This document shows positions 36,936-46,076 of a stretch of DNA of 64,000 bases, in pieces (the stretch's first letter is position 1; every line of letters begins with the position of its first letter). Source of the DNA: [Clostridium] celerecrescens 18A. Lineage in GTDB: Bacteria; Bacillota; Clostridia; Lachnospirales; Lachnospiraceae. The position numbers and the translations under genes are program-made. The stretch spans positions 62,001 through 126,000 of the forward strand of contig NZ_PGET01000001.1 of the NCBI RefSeq assembly GCF_002797975.1, written 5' to 3'. The notes below the pieces were generated by a model. That model ran no database searches. It saw only the letters and a program-made list of their open reading frames with translations, and was not told the DNA's origin.

Positions 36936-38423
36936 TTATACTAGTCCGATGAATCGGAACCAGGTCAGGGAGGCGATGATCATTAAGCCCCATTTGGCAA
37001 GCAGAACCAGTGTGCCGTAAAGCATTTGTTCAAGGACATTGAAAAAACCGGTATTGTAATAGATTAGGTTGACTTTGCTGTGAGGCGGCAAAGTTATGGT
37101 ATCGGAAATGCAAAATGCAGCCGGAAGGGCCAGGGCAACAGGATTAATCCCGGTTGCATTGGCGATGCCGATGATTGTGGGAATAAGAATAATGGTCCGC
37201 ACTGTCTTGGAGGTGAAGATAAAGTGGCTGAAGCTGGCAATCAGCATGATGACAGCAAATATTACAGTAAAGCTCATATTCTCAATGCCTAAGTGGGCGA
37301 ACAGAGCGTTAAGCCCCCATGCGGCTACTCCGGTTTCATCCAAAGCCACTCCTGCGGCATAAGCCCCGCAGGCGAAAATCAGAAGATTCCAGGAAATTTT
37401 GGCCTCTTTCCATTTCAGTATGCCGAGATAGGGCATGAAGAATAATGCTGCTGATAAAATAGCTACCATTACAAGGCTGAGCTGAAATCCGAATAATTGA
37501 ATCTGCCTGGTATCAATGGCCCATAAGGCAATGGTGATACCAAAGATGATCAATGCTTTCTTTTCTACCAGACTCATTTTACCAAGATTTTTACGTTCCT
37601 CTTCAAGAAGGCTTAAGTTTATTTTTGCATTGGAAGCAGGTATTTTAAATAATAATTTTCCTATGAAAAATGAAGCCAGCAATGTGAGTATGGTGACCGG
37701 GGCGGATGCAATAAACCAGTAGGTCCATGAAATGTTCTGTCCGGTTAAATCCTTAATAAAGCCGATGGCCATGATCTGGGCGCTGGTTGCGGTTACGATG
37801 GCCCCTGTGGATAAGTTATTGGACTGAATTCCCTGTAAGGCCAGAAGTTTTCCCAGGTTATTCTTCGGGTCGTTCATAGTAGTTCCGAATGCTTCGATTA
37901 CCAGCAGGACAATGGGAAACATCATTGCCGCCCGGGCCGTGGTGGAGGGAACGACAAAAGCAATCAGGAAGTTGGTTGCCATCAGTAGAAGCAGAATGCT
38001 GTTAGCGCTTTTTCCGAACCTGGTTATGAGATTTAGGGCAAGTCGTTTTGCAAGACCGCTTTTTTCCATGCCTGAGGCAATGATAAAGGCTGCAAAGGTC
38101 AGCCAGATAACCTCATAGCCCAACACGCCCATGGCTTTTTCTTCTTCCCAGATGCCAAGTAGGGGAAGGGCCACAATGACAAGAAGGGAGACCGTATAAT
38201 TCGGAATGCTTTCCGTGACCCATAAAATAAGGGCAGTTAAGAATACCCCCAGAGCCATCTTTCCTGCATAAGAAAGTCCTACAGGGACCGGGGTGGAATA
38301 GAATAGGCCGAATACGATCAGTGCGGCCGGAAGCCCGAAAAATTGCATTTTAAGTTCAAAAGGGCTTTTGACTTTTTTTACTTTGATTTCTGGTGCTGAC
38401 AATGTTGCTTTTGCTTCATTCAT
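36936..38423 (-). CDS. SLC13/DASS family anion transporter
   Basis: The 495-residue permease has about twelve helices and the divalent-anion:Na+ symporter pattern, including SNNLSTGAIVTATSAQIMAIG and ATGINPVALALPAAFCISDT. Members move dicarboxylates, citrate, sulfate or phosphorylated C3 acids. Being first in an operon with a phosphoglycerate mutase-like enzyme, it may import a phosphorylated or sulfonated acid, which is inference. The divergent LysR gene at 38665 probably regulates it. Confidence 0.85.
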   Translation of the reverse strand: MNEAKATLSAPEIKVKKVKSPFELKMQFFGLPAALIVFGLFYSTPVPVGLSYAGKMALGVFLTALILWVTESIPNYTVSLLVIVALPLLGIWEEEKAMGVLGYEVIWLTFAAFIIASGMEKSGLAKRLALNLITRFGKSANSILLLLMATNFLIAFVVPSTTARAAMMFPIVLLVIEAFGTTMNDPKNNLGKLLALQGIQSNNLSTGAIVTATSAQIMAIGFIKDLTGQNISWTYWFIASAPVTILTLLASFFIGKLLFKIPASNAKINLSLLEEERKNLGKMSLVEKKALIIFGITIALWAIDTRQIQLFGFQLSLVMVAILSAALFFMPYLGILKWKEAKISWNLLIFACGAYAAGVALDETGVAAWGLNALFAHLGIENMSFTVIFAVIMLIASFSHFIFTSKTVRTIILIPTIIGIANATGINPVALALPAAFCISDTITLPPHSKVNLIYYNTGFFNVLEQMLYGTLVLLAKWGLMIIASLTWFRFIGLV

Positions 38424-38540
38424 GGCAGCATCTCCTTTCTTACAATATCTTTTGTAGCCTAAGTGTAAAATTTTTGTAGAGAAAAGTACAACAATAGATT
38501 TTTATATTTATTTCATTCTTAGGGGAGGAAACCATGACTT

Positions 38541-38557
38541 TATAAAATTATCTTATA
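38541..38557. promoter_or_regulatory. Candidate LysR-type operator
   Basis: TATAA-N7-TTATA is a perfect dyad in the divergent region between the SLC13 operon and the LysR gene, and it fits the T-N11-A pattern used by LysR proteins. Confidence 0.35.
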
Positions 38558-38664
38558 GGGTTGGAAAAAATGTTTATTAAGAATAGAATATTTGACATGA
38601 TTTTGTGAATTTGCTATAATCTCCATAAATATATTTTATGCAAAAGACTTTAAGGAGAATGATC

Positions 38665-39552
38665 ATGAATCTGGAAACCTTGGAAACCTTTTTAAAAGTC
38701 GCCGGAAACCATAGTTTTACCCAGACTGCTTCAGAGATGTTCTGCTCCCAGGCGGCTGTTTCCATACGCATGAAAAGCCTGGAAAAACATTTTGAGACTA
38801 TATTATTTGAACGTGATAATAACAGGATAAGATTGACAAAGGAAGGGAAGCTGCTTCTGCCTTATGTGGAGACGGTCTTAGAAACCATGAGAGGAGCGGA
38901 AAAGGAGATATACGCCTCCCAGAATCTTAAAAACAAGGAAATACGCTTCGCATGCTCCGGTACGCCCGGAACTTATATCTTTCCTCCGATCATTCATGCT
39001 TTTTCCGCCAAATATCCGTCTGTGACCGTGGTAAACCACGTAGAGTACACTCAGAATGTTTTTGAGGATATTGAAGCTAAGGTTTTTCCTCTGGGTTTTG
39101 TGAGCCAGCCTTTCCCACCGCAAAGAGAGTCACTGATGTATGAGGAGCTGATGGACGATCCGCTGGTCTTTTTTGCATCCGTAGAAAACCCATTAAGCCG
39201 GAAAGATGAGGTTACGCTGGAAGATCTGGTAGGAGAAACCCTCATGACCACCAATCACCGCTCATCCATTGTGAAATATTTAGAGTCAGCTGGAAGCCTG
39301 AACTTCCCGAAGAGGAACATCCAGGCCATCGGCAACATCGAAGCGGTAAAAAAATGTGTGGTGGATAATCAGGGAATCGGCATATTATCGGTCCTTGCTA
39401 TTGAGACAGAACGTAAATACGGAGTAATAAAAGAGTTAAAGCTTAAGGATCCCATAAATCTCACCAGAAAGATATATGCGCTGTATCATAAGGATCAGCC
39501 TTTATCTCTTCCTGATGAAGTGTTTCTTGATTTTGTGAAGAATTATATTTGA
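38665..39552 (+). CDS. LysR family transcriptional regulator
   Basis: The 295-residue protein has an N-terminal LysR helix-turn-helix (LETFLKVAGNHSFTQTASEM, then SQAAVSIRMKSLEKHF) and a C-terminal periplasmic-binding-like effector domain from about residue 90. ATG 38665 follows TAAGGAG, so the in-frame ATG at 38638 is not needed. It is divergent from the SLC13 operon, the classic arrangement for a LysR gene and its target. Confidence 0.88.
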   Translation: MNLETLETFLKVAGNHSFTQTASEMFCSQAAVSIRMKSLEKHFETILFERDNNRIRLTKEGKLLLPYVETVLETMRGAEKEIYASQNLKNKEIRFACSGTPGTYIFPPIIHAFSAKYPSVTVVNHVEYTQNVFEDIEAKVFPLGFVSQPFPPQRESLMYEELMDDPLVFFASVENPLSRKDEVTLEDLVGETLMTTNHRSSIVKYLESAGSLNFPKRNIQAIGNIEAVKKCVVDNQGIGILSVLAIETERKYGVIKELKLKDPINLTRKIYALYHKDQPLSLPDEVFLDFVKNYI

Positions 39553-39587
39553 CGCTCCATAGAGGGATAAAATCCCCCATGGAGCGC
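39553..39587. terminator. Hairpin between two convergent LysR genes
   Basis: CGCTCCAT (39553-39560) pairs with ATGGAGCG (39579-39586), with an inner GGGAT/ATCCC. There is no proper T-run, so termination strength is uncertain. Confidence 0.5.
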
Positions 39588-39590
39588 CTT

Positions 39591-40469
39591 CTATTCGAAC
39601 AGCACCAGGTTGATAAATGCCTGGAATGCTTCTGTCTGAAATTTGTCTTTATGAAACACCACATGATTCATACAGCTGATATCTAAGTTTTTCACTTCTA
39701 TTTCAATAACTTCCCCTCTTTTTATAGACTCATCGGCAAAAATCCTGGGAACAATGCCGATTCCGATATTCTCCTTTACCGCCTGCAGGATCACATCCGA
39801 GTTGGTGCTTACCCAGTGTGGCTCGGCCGATAAATTGTTTAATGCCAGGGCACAGTCAAAGGTATCCCGGATGGTACATCCCTGTTCTCTCAAAAGCAGG
39901 GGCTCTTCAATAAGCCGGTCTAGCGCAACAGGCTGTGCAAGGCGTTCTGCAAAAGGATGGCCGGGAGCGCAGATAACTGCGATAGGATAGGAAGAAAAAG
40001 GAATTTTCTCCAACTGTTCATCCGCTATGACACCCTCGATCAGGCCGATATCCAATTCGTTTTTTAAAAGCTTATTTGTGACTTCAAGAGAATTGTTAAC
40101 GGTGACCTTTAGCTGTGTATCAGGGTTTGTCAGGGTAAATCGGGATACCACTTTGGGAAGTAAGTAGCTGGCAAGGGTTACACAGGAACCGATCCGTAAA
40201 GGAGCCTGCAGATGCAGGGCACCGGAGTAGTTTTCCAGATCCTGATACAATTCCAGGAGAGGAATGACCTTAGACAAATAAAATTTTCCGTTTTCATTGA
40301 TGACCACTCTTCGGGACACACGGTTAAACAGAGGAGAACCTACGGATTCTTCCAGTTCATTGATGGCGTGGGAGATGGCGGGCTGGGTCATGGACAGCGC
40401 TTTGGCCGCTCCGGTAATGCTGCCTTCTTCACACACCGTTTTAAAGATAGTAAGATGTCTTAAGTTCAT
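39591..40469 (-). CDS. LysR family transcriptional regulator
   Basis: The 292-residue protein has the LysR helix-turn-helix MNLRHLTIFKTVCEEGSITG and TQPAISHAINELEESVGSPLF, then an effector domain that includes LRIGSCVTLASYLLPKVVSRF. It resembles the CysL/YwfK-like branch. Its target is not obvious: the neighbours are another LysR gene and an acetyltransferase gene, and it is convergent with the former. Confidence 0.85.
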   Translation of the reverse strand: MNLRHLTIFKTVCEEGSITGAAKALSMTQPAISHAINELEESVGSPLFNRVSRRVVINENGKFYLSKVIPLLELYQDLENYSGALHLQAPLRIGSCVTLASYLLPKVVSRFTLTNPDTQLKVTVNNSLEVTNKLLKNELDIGLIEGVIADEQLEKIPFSSYPIAVICAPGHPFAERLAQPVALDRLIEEPLLLREQGCTIRDTFDCALALNNLSAEPHWVSTNSDVILQAVKENIGIGIVPRIFADESIKRGEVIEIEVKNLDISCMNHVVFHKDKFQTEAFQAFINLVLFE

Positions 40470-40569
40470 ATCAGGGATCCTTCCATTACCAAGATGTTAT
40501 ATAACAATCTTCATTATATCATTTTGATTATGGTATGAACAGAGATTTAGAAAAAAATGTCAAAAATTT

Positions 40570-41118
40570 TTAAAGCCTTACCATCATCAGATGAGCGGCC
40601 GCATAACTTCCATCCCGGTATTTAAAGCAGTACTCCCTGGTGCCGTAAATCACAAAACCGTACTTTTTATAAAGAGCCAGACCCCGTTCATTTTCACTTA
40701 CCACCTCCAGCTCCAACTGCTCATAGCCCATTTCCCGAGCTCCCCTTATGATGGCTCCAAGGAGATGGGAACCGATCCCAAGCCCCCAGTATGGCTTGCA
40801 TATGGAGATGCCAAAGGTGGCCCGGTGGGCATAACGATCAAATAATGCAATGGGGTTGATTCCGGCATTTGCAATAATCTTCCCGTTAACTACCGCGCAG
40901 ATCATCAAATCCTTCTGGCTTTTAAGGAGGGAAGAAAGAAAATCCTGTTCATGGTGGAGAGAAATGTTGATCTCATCTGCATACCGGGACATATACCTGG
41001 TTTCCTCTGAAGTCTGGCTCATGAGTCTTAAGATAGCGGCTGCGTCACCAGGGCCGGGACTTTTTAAGAGGCATGGGGTCCCGTCTTTTAACAGGACTTC
41101 TTTTGGTTTGTATTCCAT
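40570..41118 (-). CDS. GNAT family N-acetyltransferase
   Basis: The 182-residue protein has the GNAT acetyl-CoA loop (ISICKPYWGLGIGSHLLGAII) and the following LELEVVSENERGLALYKKYGFVIYGT. It resembles RimJ/RimL-like or small-molecule acetyltransferases. The substrate cannot be told. It lies downstream of icd on the same strand but is separated from it by a terminator. Confidence 0.83.
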   Translation of the reverse strand: MEYKPKEVLLKDGTPCLLKSPGPGDAAAILRLMSQTSEETRYMSRYADEINISLHHEQDFLSSLLKSQKDLMICAVVNGKIIANAGINPIALFDRYAHRATFGISICKPYWGLGIGSHLLGAIIRGAREMGYEQLELEVVSENERGLALYKKYGFVIYGTREYCFKYRDGSYAAAHLMMVRL

Positions 41119-41139
41119 ATTTGTATTACCTCCTGAAAG

Positions 41140-41175
41140 GAAAAAGAAAGCAGCTGATTTTGCGGCTTTCTTTTT
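41140..41175 (-). terminator. Terminator after icd
   Basis: Read on the minus strand, AGAAAGCCGC pairs with GCTGCTTTCT (complements of 41162-41171 and 41145-41154, one mismatch), followed by TTTTCC. Confidence 0.65.
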
Positions 41176-41205
41176 CTGTCTTAGTTTATTTGGAACCAGG
41201 TATCT

Positions 41206-42402
41206 TTACAGCCGTTTTGCAATGGCCTTTATAAATTCCTCACTGTTTAATGCGGTTGGATTAGGAATGGAAGTAATGAGAGCCAGATCTTTTGTCATTT
41301 CGCCTGCTTCGATGGTATCGATGGTCGCCTGCTCCAGCTTATCTGCAAATGCGGCCAGTTCTGCATTTCCATCCAGTTCTCCCCGCTTTCTTAATGCCCC
41401 GGTCCATGCAAAGATGGTGGCAACGGAGTTTGTGGAGGTTTCCTCTCCCTTTAAGTGCTTGTAGTAATGGCGCTGTACGGTTCCATGGGCGGCCTCGTAT
41501 TCATAGTCCCCATCAGGAGATACCAGGACAGAGGTCATCATGGCCAGAGATCCGAAAGCAGATGATATCATATCGCTCATTACATCACCGTCATAGTTTT
41601 TACAGGCCCATATATAGCCGCCTTCTGATTTCATGACACGGGCGACTGCATCATCGATCAGGGTGTAGAAATAGGTGATGCCGGCCTCTTTAAATTTGTC
41701 CTCGTAATCAGCCTCAAAGATGTCCTGGAAAATATCCTTGAAGGTATGGTCGTATTTCTTTGAAATGGTATCCTTGGTGGCAAACCATACATCCTGACGG
41801 GTGTCAAGAGCGTAATTAAAACAGCTTCTTGCAAAGCTTTCAATGGAATCGTTTAAGTTGTGCATTCCCTGTACGATTCCAGGACCTTTAAAAGAATGGA
41901 CCAGCTCCCGTGTTTCGCTTCCATCCTCTGCGGTATAGACAAGTTCTACTTTACCGGTTCCGGGGATCCTCATTTCAGATCCTTTATAAACATCACCGTA
42001 AGCATGCCTTGCTATGGTAATAGGTTTTTTCCAGTTCATCACACATGGTTCGATTCCCCTGACAACAATGGGAGCACGGAATACGGTTCCGTCTAAGATT
42101 GCCCTGATGGTGCCGTTGGGGCTTTTCCACATCTCTTTTAAGCTATATTCCTTTACACGGTCTGCGTTGGGAGTGATGGTGGCACACTTGACGGCGACCT
42201 TATATTTTTTGGTGGCATTGGCGGAGTCAATGGTCACCTGGTCGTTTGTCTTGTCACGGTATTCCAGGCCCAGGTCGTAGTATTCTGTATTTAAATCAAT
42301 ATATGGCAGCAGAAGGTGGTCTTTGATCATCTGCCAGAGAATCCTGGTCATCTCATCGCCATCCATTTCGACGATAGGGGTTGTCATCTTAATCTTATCC
42401 AT
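41206..42402 (-). CDS. icd: NADP-dependent isocitrate dehydrogenase
   Basis: The 398-residue enzyme converts isocitrate to 2-oxoglutarate, the glutamate precursor. It belongs to the eukaryote-like subfamily: [19 protein letters not shown], the substrate loop [17 protein letters not shown], and the metal ligands in [29 protein letters not shown]. It is full length, with AGGAGG before the start. Confidence 0.93.
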   Translation of the reverse strand: MDKIKMTTPIVEMDGDEMTRILWQMIKDHLLLPYIDLNTEYYDLGLEYRDKTNDQVTIDSANATKKYKVAVKCATITPNADRVKEYSLKEMWKSPNGTIRAILDGTVFRAPIVVRGIEPCVMNWKKPITIARHAYGDVYKGSEMRIPGTGKVELVYTAEDGSETRELVHSFKGPGIVQGMHNLNDSIESFARSCFNYALDTRQDVWFATKDTISKKYDHTFKDIFQDIFEADYEDKFKEAGITYFYTLIDDAVARVMKSEGGYIWACKNYDGDVMSDMISSAFGSLAMMTSVLVSPDGDYEYEAAHGTVQRHYYKHLKGEETSTNSVATIFAWTGALRKRGELDGNAELAAFADKLEQATIDTIEAGEMTKDLALITSIPNPTALNSEEFIKAIAKRL

Positions 42403-42473
42403 GTGTTTGTCCTCCTTAGAAATGTTCGTGTTATGCTATAGTATACGATGAATTATAAAATCACACAAGCTTT

Positions 42474-42893
42474 CTATGTAAACTTATCCAGCCATTTTTC
42501 AATATTATACACAGTTTTCGGCTCAATGAAATGTTCCACCTTTTCCACCTGCTCTAACTCATTGGAATTTTGATTGATGTAGCAGAAAAAACGGCGGAGG
42601 ACTTCGTGGCGGAATAATAAATATTCTCCCAGCTCTAAGCCGTCCTCGGTCAGGGAAACGGTGCCGTATTTCTCAAAGCATACCAGTCCCTGCTTCCTTA
42701 AGTTTCCCACCATTTTTGATGCGGAGGAAGGTTTTACATGCAGGCATTCCGCCAGCTCCTTGATGCGGATAGGCTGGCCGCCACGATGGATCCTGCATAT
42801 CATTTCCAGATAATCTTCCATGGAGGAGGTGATTTGCGTATGCTCCAAGAGGGAGTAACCCTTCAGGGTATAGAAATTATCGGTTTGGGCCAT
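42474..42893 (-). CDS. MntR/DtxR family metal-dependent repressor
   Basis: The 139-residue protein has the DtxR/MntR winged helix (SSMEDYLEMICRIHRG, then ELAECLHVKPSSASKMVGNLRKQGLV). The metal-binding dimerisation part includes GEYLLFRHEVLRRFF, and there is no SH3-like third domain, as in MntR. It probably senses Mn2+ or Fe2+. No metal uptake gene adjoins it; the mntP gene at 25.6 kb is a possible target. Confidence 0.85.
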   Translation of the reverse strand: MAQTDNFYTLKGYSLLEHTQITSSMEDYLEMICRIHRGGQPIRIKELAECLHVKPSSASKMVGNLRKQGLVCFEKYGTVSLTEDGLELGEYLLFRHEVLRRFFCYINQNSNELEQVEKVEHFIEPKTVYNIEKWLDKFT

Positions 42894-43198
42894 GGTTCGC
42901 TCCTTTCTTTTAACCTTTGAATATTACTTATACTTATTCTCATATGGGGAGATCTATGAGTGGGGAGGGTAAAAGGAGGGATGATTCGTTTAACGCTATC
43001 CTAATAGCATTTTGAGCAGGGAGTTCTGTCAAGGGCTTCTGCATCTGATTGTGTCATGTGGGCTGGGATTATCATATTGCGAACCTTAAGATGCTTTCTG
43101 ATAAATTATCAGAAGTGATTTTATAAAAAAAAGTTTACATCAGAACCAAATCCGTGTATAATGAAATCTTACAATTGTAAGATTAGAGGAGAACTATT
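42894..43198. other. Divergent regulatory region between the MntR-like gene and the PBP operon
   Basis: The region contains no gene. It has a perfect palindrome TTCTGATAA-A-TTATCAGAA (43096-43114), then the PBP promoter and BlaI-type operator described separately. Confidence 0.6.
43134..43184 (+). promoter_or_regulatory. PBP operon promoter with a 20-bp BlaI-type operator
   Basis: TTTACA (43134-43139), a 17-nt spacer and a perfect TATAAT (43157-43162). The perfect 20-bp palindrome AATCTTACAATTGTAAGATT (43165-43184) spans the expected transcription start. Its core, TTACAATTGTAA, is identical to the dyad at the blaI promoter (58310-58321) and contains the TACA/TGTA half-sites recognised by BlaI/MecI repressors. 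Confidence 0.87.
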
Positions 43199-46063
43199 TT
43201 GCGCAATCATAAATTATGGAAAAAAGAGAATATTTCCGGACTTCCATTACTGGACCGGATTCCAAGGCTTGCAATCCTGGGTGTTTTTTTCGGATTTCTG
43301 TTTCTGGCGCTTATTTTACGGCTGTACCGTCTTCAGATCCTGGAGGGGGCAGCAAATCAGGAAGAGTTTATGAGTTCTATTATGAAGACTCAGAGACTTG
43401 CCGGAAGCCGGGGAAACATCTATGACAGGAATGGGAATTTACTGGCTTCTAACCGGCTTTCCTATGATATAACCCTGGAGGATTCCCAGAATTACAGATC
43501 CAACAAAGAGCGTCAGCGGTCCTTAAACGGAACTGCCTATCAGCTGATCTGCCTGGTTCAGGATGAGAACAAGCTGAATACAGTTTTGCCTATATCTGTG
43601 GACGAACAGGGAAACTATGGGTTTACGGAAGAAGGGTGGAAGCTTAGCCGTTTCAAAGCCGATTTTTATGGAAAAAGTACGGTAGATGAGCTTACGGAAG
43701 AACAAAAAAGCGTAACAGCAGAAGAACTCATGAAAAAATTATGCAGCAAGGAAAAGTTCCTGATTGAGGATACTTACACAGAGGAAGAACAGGATCAATA
43801 CGATCTGCCTCATACCCTTACTGCTAAGGAGATATTGCAGATAGCAAACATCCGTTACGGCCTTTCCTTAAATTCATACCGCAAGTATCTTCCATATCTG
43901 GTCGCATCAGATGTGTCTGAGGAAGCAATGGTAGCGGTGTTGGAAATGAAACGCAGCCTTCCGGGGGCGGATATCCAGGAAGGCAGCATCCGTGTTTACG
44001 AAGGAGGAGAAAGTCTTTCTTCCATATTGGGATATACCGGGCCGATTTCTGCTGATGAACTGGAGGTGGGGAATGGGGAAGGTACTATTTACACGAACCA
44101 GTCCACGATTGGAAAAGGTGGAATTGAGAAATCTATGGAAAACCGGCTTCGGGGCCAGGATGGCATGGAACAGTTTTATACGGACGTCGTGGGAAACCGG
44201 AAATCGGACCCGGAAATTACCAGGGTACCCCAGACCGGAAATGATATTTACTTAACCATTGACAGGGATTTGCAGAATGCAGTTTATCAGATGCTGGAGC
44301 AGCAGATTGCAGGGATCCTCCTTGCCAATATGTCAGAGAGCAAAAGGGCAGACATGCCAAAAGCAGCCGATGCCTCCCAGATCCGGATCTCATCGGATGA
44401 AGTGTATTTTGCATTAATAAAGAATCATGTCATTGATACCGGACGGTTACAGGAAGCGGATGCAACGGATCTGGAGAAGGCTGTCTATGAAAGGTTTACG
44501 AATAAGAAAGAGCAGGTTTTAAGGGAGTTTTCTGATTCCTTTGATGTTTCAGACACCGGGTATGACTCTTTAAGCAGTGAGGTAAAAGGTTATTATGATT
44601 ATCTTCTGGATGTAGTAAAGAAGAAAAAAATACTTTCGGAAAAGAGCGGGGATTGGGACCGAAAGGAAAAAAGCTTCCGACAGTATCTTTCTGACTGTAT
44701 TGCAAATGGCTGGATTGATTTAGGTCAGGTGGAAGCCTCTGAAAAATATATGACACTTGAAAACAGCAGACGCCTGACGGAAGAAATGATCCTGGATATT
44801 TTAAAGAAAGATTCCGGATTTGAGTTACTGATATTTCAGACAATGTTAACAGAAGGTACTTTAACTGGGGAGGATGTGGAAAAACTCCTTTATGAACAGG
44901 GAATCCTATCAAAAGAGGATCCGGATTATCCCCTTCTTATCAATGGACAGCTGAATGCCTGGCAGTTTATACGGAAGAAAATATTAAATCTGGAGATCAC
45001 CCCGGCTCAGCTGGCGTTAAACCCCTGTTCCGGATCGGCTGTAGTGGTTAACCCTAAGGACGGACAAGTGCTGGCCTGCGTAAGCTACCCGGGCTATGAT
45101 AACAACCGGCTGGCAAATCAGATGGATACGGACTACTATCAGAAGCTTGCAGCAGATTTATCCCTTCCTCTGTTTAACCGGGCTACCAGCCAGCTGACGG
45201 CTCCGGGATCCACTTTTAAACCGGTAACGGTAATTGCAGGACTGAATGAAGGGGCCATCAGTACGGATACCAGTATCGTATGCACGGGCGTATTTGATAA
45301 GATAGAGCCTCCTCTGCGCTGCTGGAAACGGTCAGGACACGGTCCGATTCTCTCCAGTGCCGATGCCCTTAAAAATTCCTGTAATGTTTATCTGTCCGAA
45401 ATCACATACCGGTTGGGTACGGTCGAGGAGGGGGTGTTTTCGGAAGAGAAAGGACTCAGTAAGCTTCAGGAATATGCCGGTTTGCTTGATCTGGATAAAA
45501 AAACAGGCATTGAAATTGGGGAAGCGGAACCTCATGTAACGGATCGGTTTGCCATACCTTCATCCATCGGACAGGGAACCCATAACTATACGACGACACA
45601 GATTGCGCGGTATACTTCTACACTGGCCAACCATGGGAACAGCTTTGATCTTTCCCTGATTTATAAAGTGACAGATTCAGATGGCAATACGATCCAGTCT
45701 TTTAAGCCTTTGCTTCAGTCCAATGTTTCAATTCCGGACTACATATGGAATGATGTGGCAAAGGGCATGAATGAACTGGTAAAAACCAATGCAACCTTAA
45801 AAGACTTGAAAGTGAATGCAGCAGGAAAGACCGGTACAGCAGAGGAATCCAAAAGCCGGCCAAACCATGGACTTTTCATAGGATATGCCCCGTTTGAGGA
45901 CCCGCAGATAGCCGTAACTGTGCGGGTTGCCAACGGATACAGTTCCGGCAATGTGGTCGGGGTAGGAAAAGAGATATTCAATTATTACTTTCATCTGGAA
46001 GATCCCGCTGATATCCTTACCGGGACTGCTTCCGGCGTTTCCAATAATCTGCGGACGGATTAA
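43199..46063 (+). CDS. Penicillin-binding protein 2 (class B transpeptidase)
   Basis: This membrane-anchored D,D-transpeptidase (954 residues) crosslinks peptidoglycan. A membrane helix near residues 25-48 is followed by the dimerisation domain with GSRGNIYDRNGNLLA. The transpeptidase motifs are Ser671-x-x-Lys674 (APGSTFKP), Ser727-Cys-Asn729 and Lys877-Thr-Gly. A long insertion (about residues 370-590) makes it much larger than E. coli PBP2. Translation starts at TTG after AGGAGA. The BlaI-type operator at its promoter suggests beta-lactam induction. The second PBP gene follows by 13 nt. Confidence 0.9.
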   Translation: MRNHKLWKKENISGLPLLDRIPRLAILGVFFGFLFLALILRLYRLQILEGAANQEEFMSSIMKTQRLAGSRGNIYDRNGNLLASNRLSYDITLEDSQNYRSNKERQRSLNGTAYQLICLVQDENKLNTVLPISVDEQGNYGFTEEGWKLSRFKADFYGKSTVDELTEEQKSVTAEELMKKLCSKEKFLIEDTYTEEEQDQYDLPHTLTAKEILQIANIRYGLSLNSYRKYLPYLVASDVSEEAMVAVLEMKRSLPGADIQEGSIRVYEGGESLSSILGYTGPISADELEVGNGEGTIYTNQSTIGKGGIEKSMENRLRGQDGMEQFYTDVVGNRKSDPEITRVPQTGNDIYLTIDRDLQNAVYQMLEQQIAGILLANMSESKRADMPKAADASQIRISSDEVYFALIKNHVIDTGRLQEADATDLEKAVYERFTNKKEQVLREFSDSFDVSDTGYDSLSSEVKGYYDYLLDVVKKKKILSEKSGDWDRKEKSFRQYLSDCIANGWIDLGQVEASEKYMTLENSRRLTEEMILDILKKDSGFELLIFQTMLTEGTLTGEDVEKLLYEQGILSKEDPDYPLLINGQLNAWQFIRKKILNLEITPAQLALNPCSGSAVVVNPKDGQVLACVSYPGYDNNRLANQMDTDYYQKLAADLSLPLFNRATSQLTAPGSTFKPVTVIAGLNEGAISTDTSIVCTGVFDKIEPPLRCWKRSGHGPILSSADALKNSCNVYLSEITYRLGTVEEGVFSEEKGLSKLQEYAGLLDLDKKTGIEIGEAEPHVTDRFAIPSSIGQGTHNYTTTQIARYTSTLANHGNSFDLSLIYKVTDSDGNTIQSFKPLLQSNVSIPDYIWNDVAKGMNELVKTNATLKDLKVNAAGKTGTAEESKSRPNHGLFIGYAPFEDPQIAVTVRVANGYSSGNVVGVGKEIFNYYFHLEDPADILTGTASGVSNNLRTD

Positions 46064-46076
46064 CAGGAGGTATGCG

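Noticed and set aside
40850..41464. A 204-codon plus-strand frame opposite the acetyltransferase and icd genes
   Set aside because: It is antisense to two well-supported genes, crosses their terminator and shows no recognisable domain.
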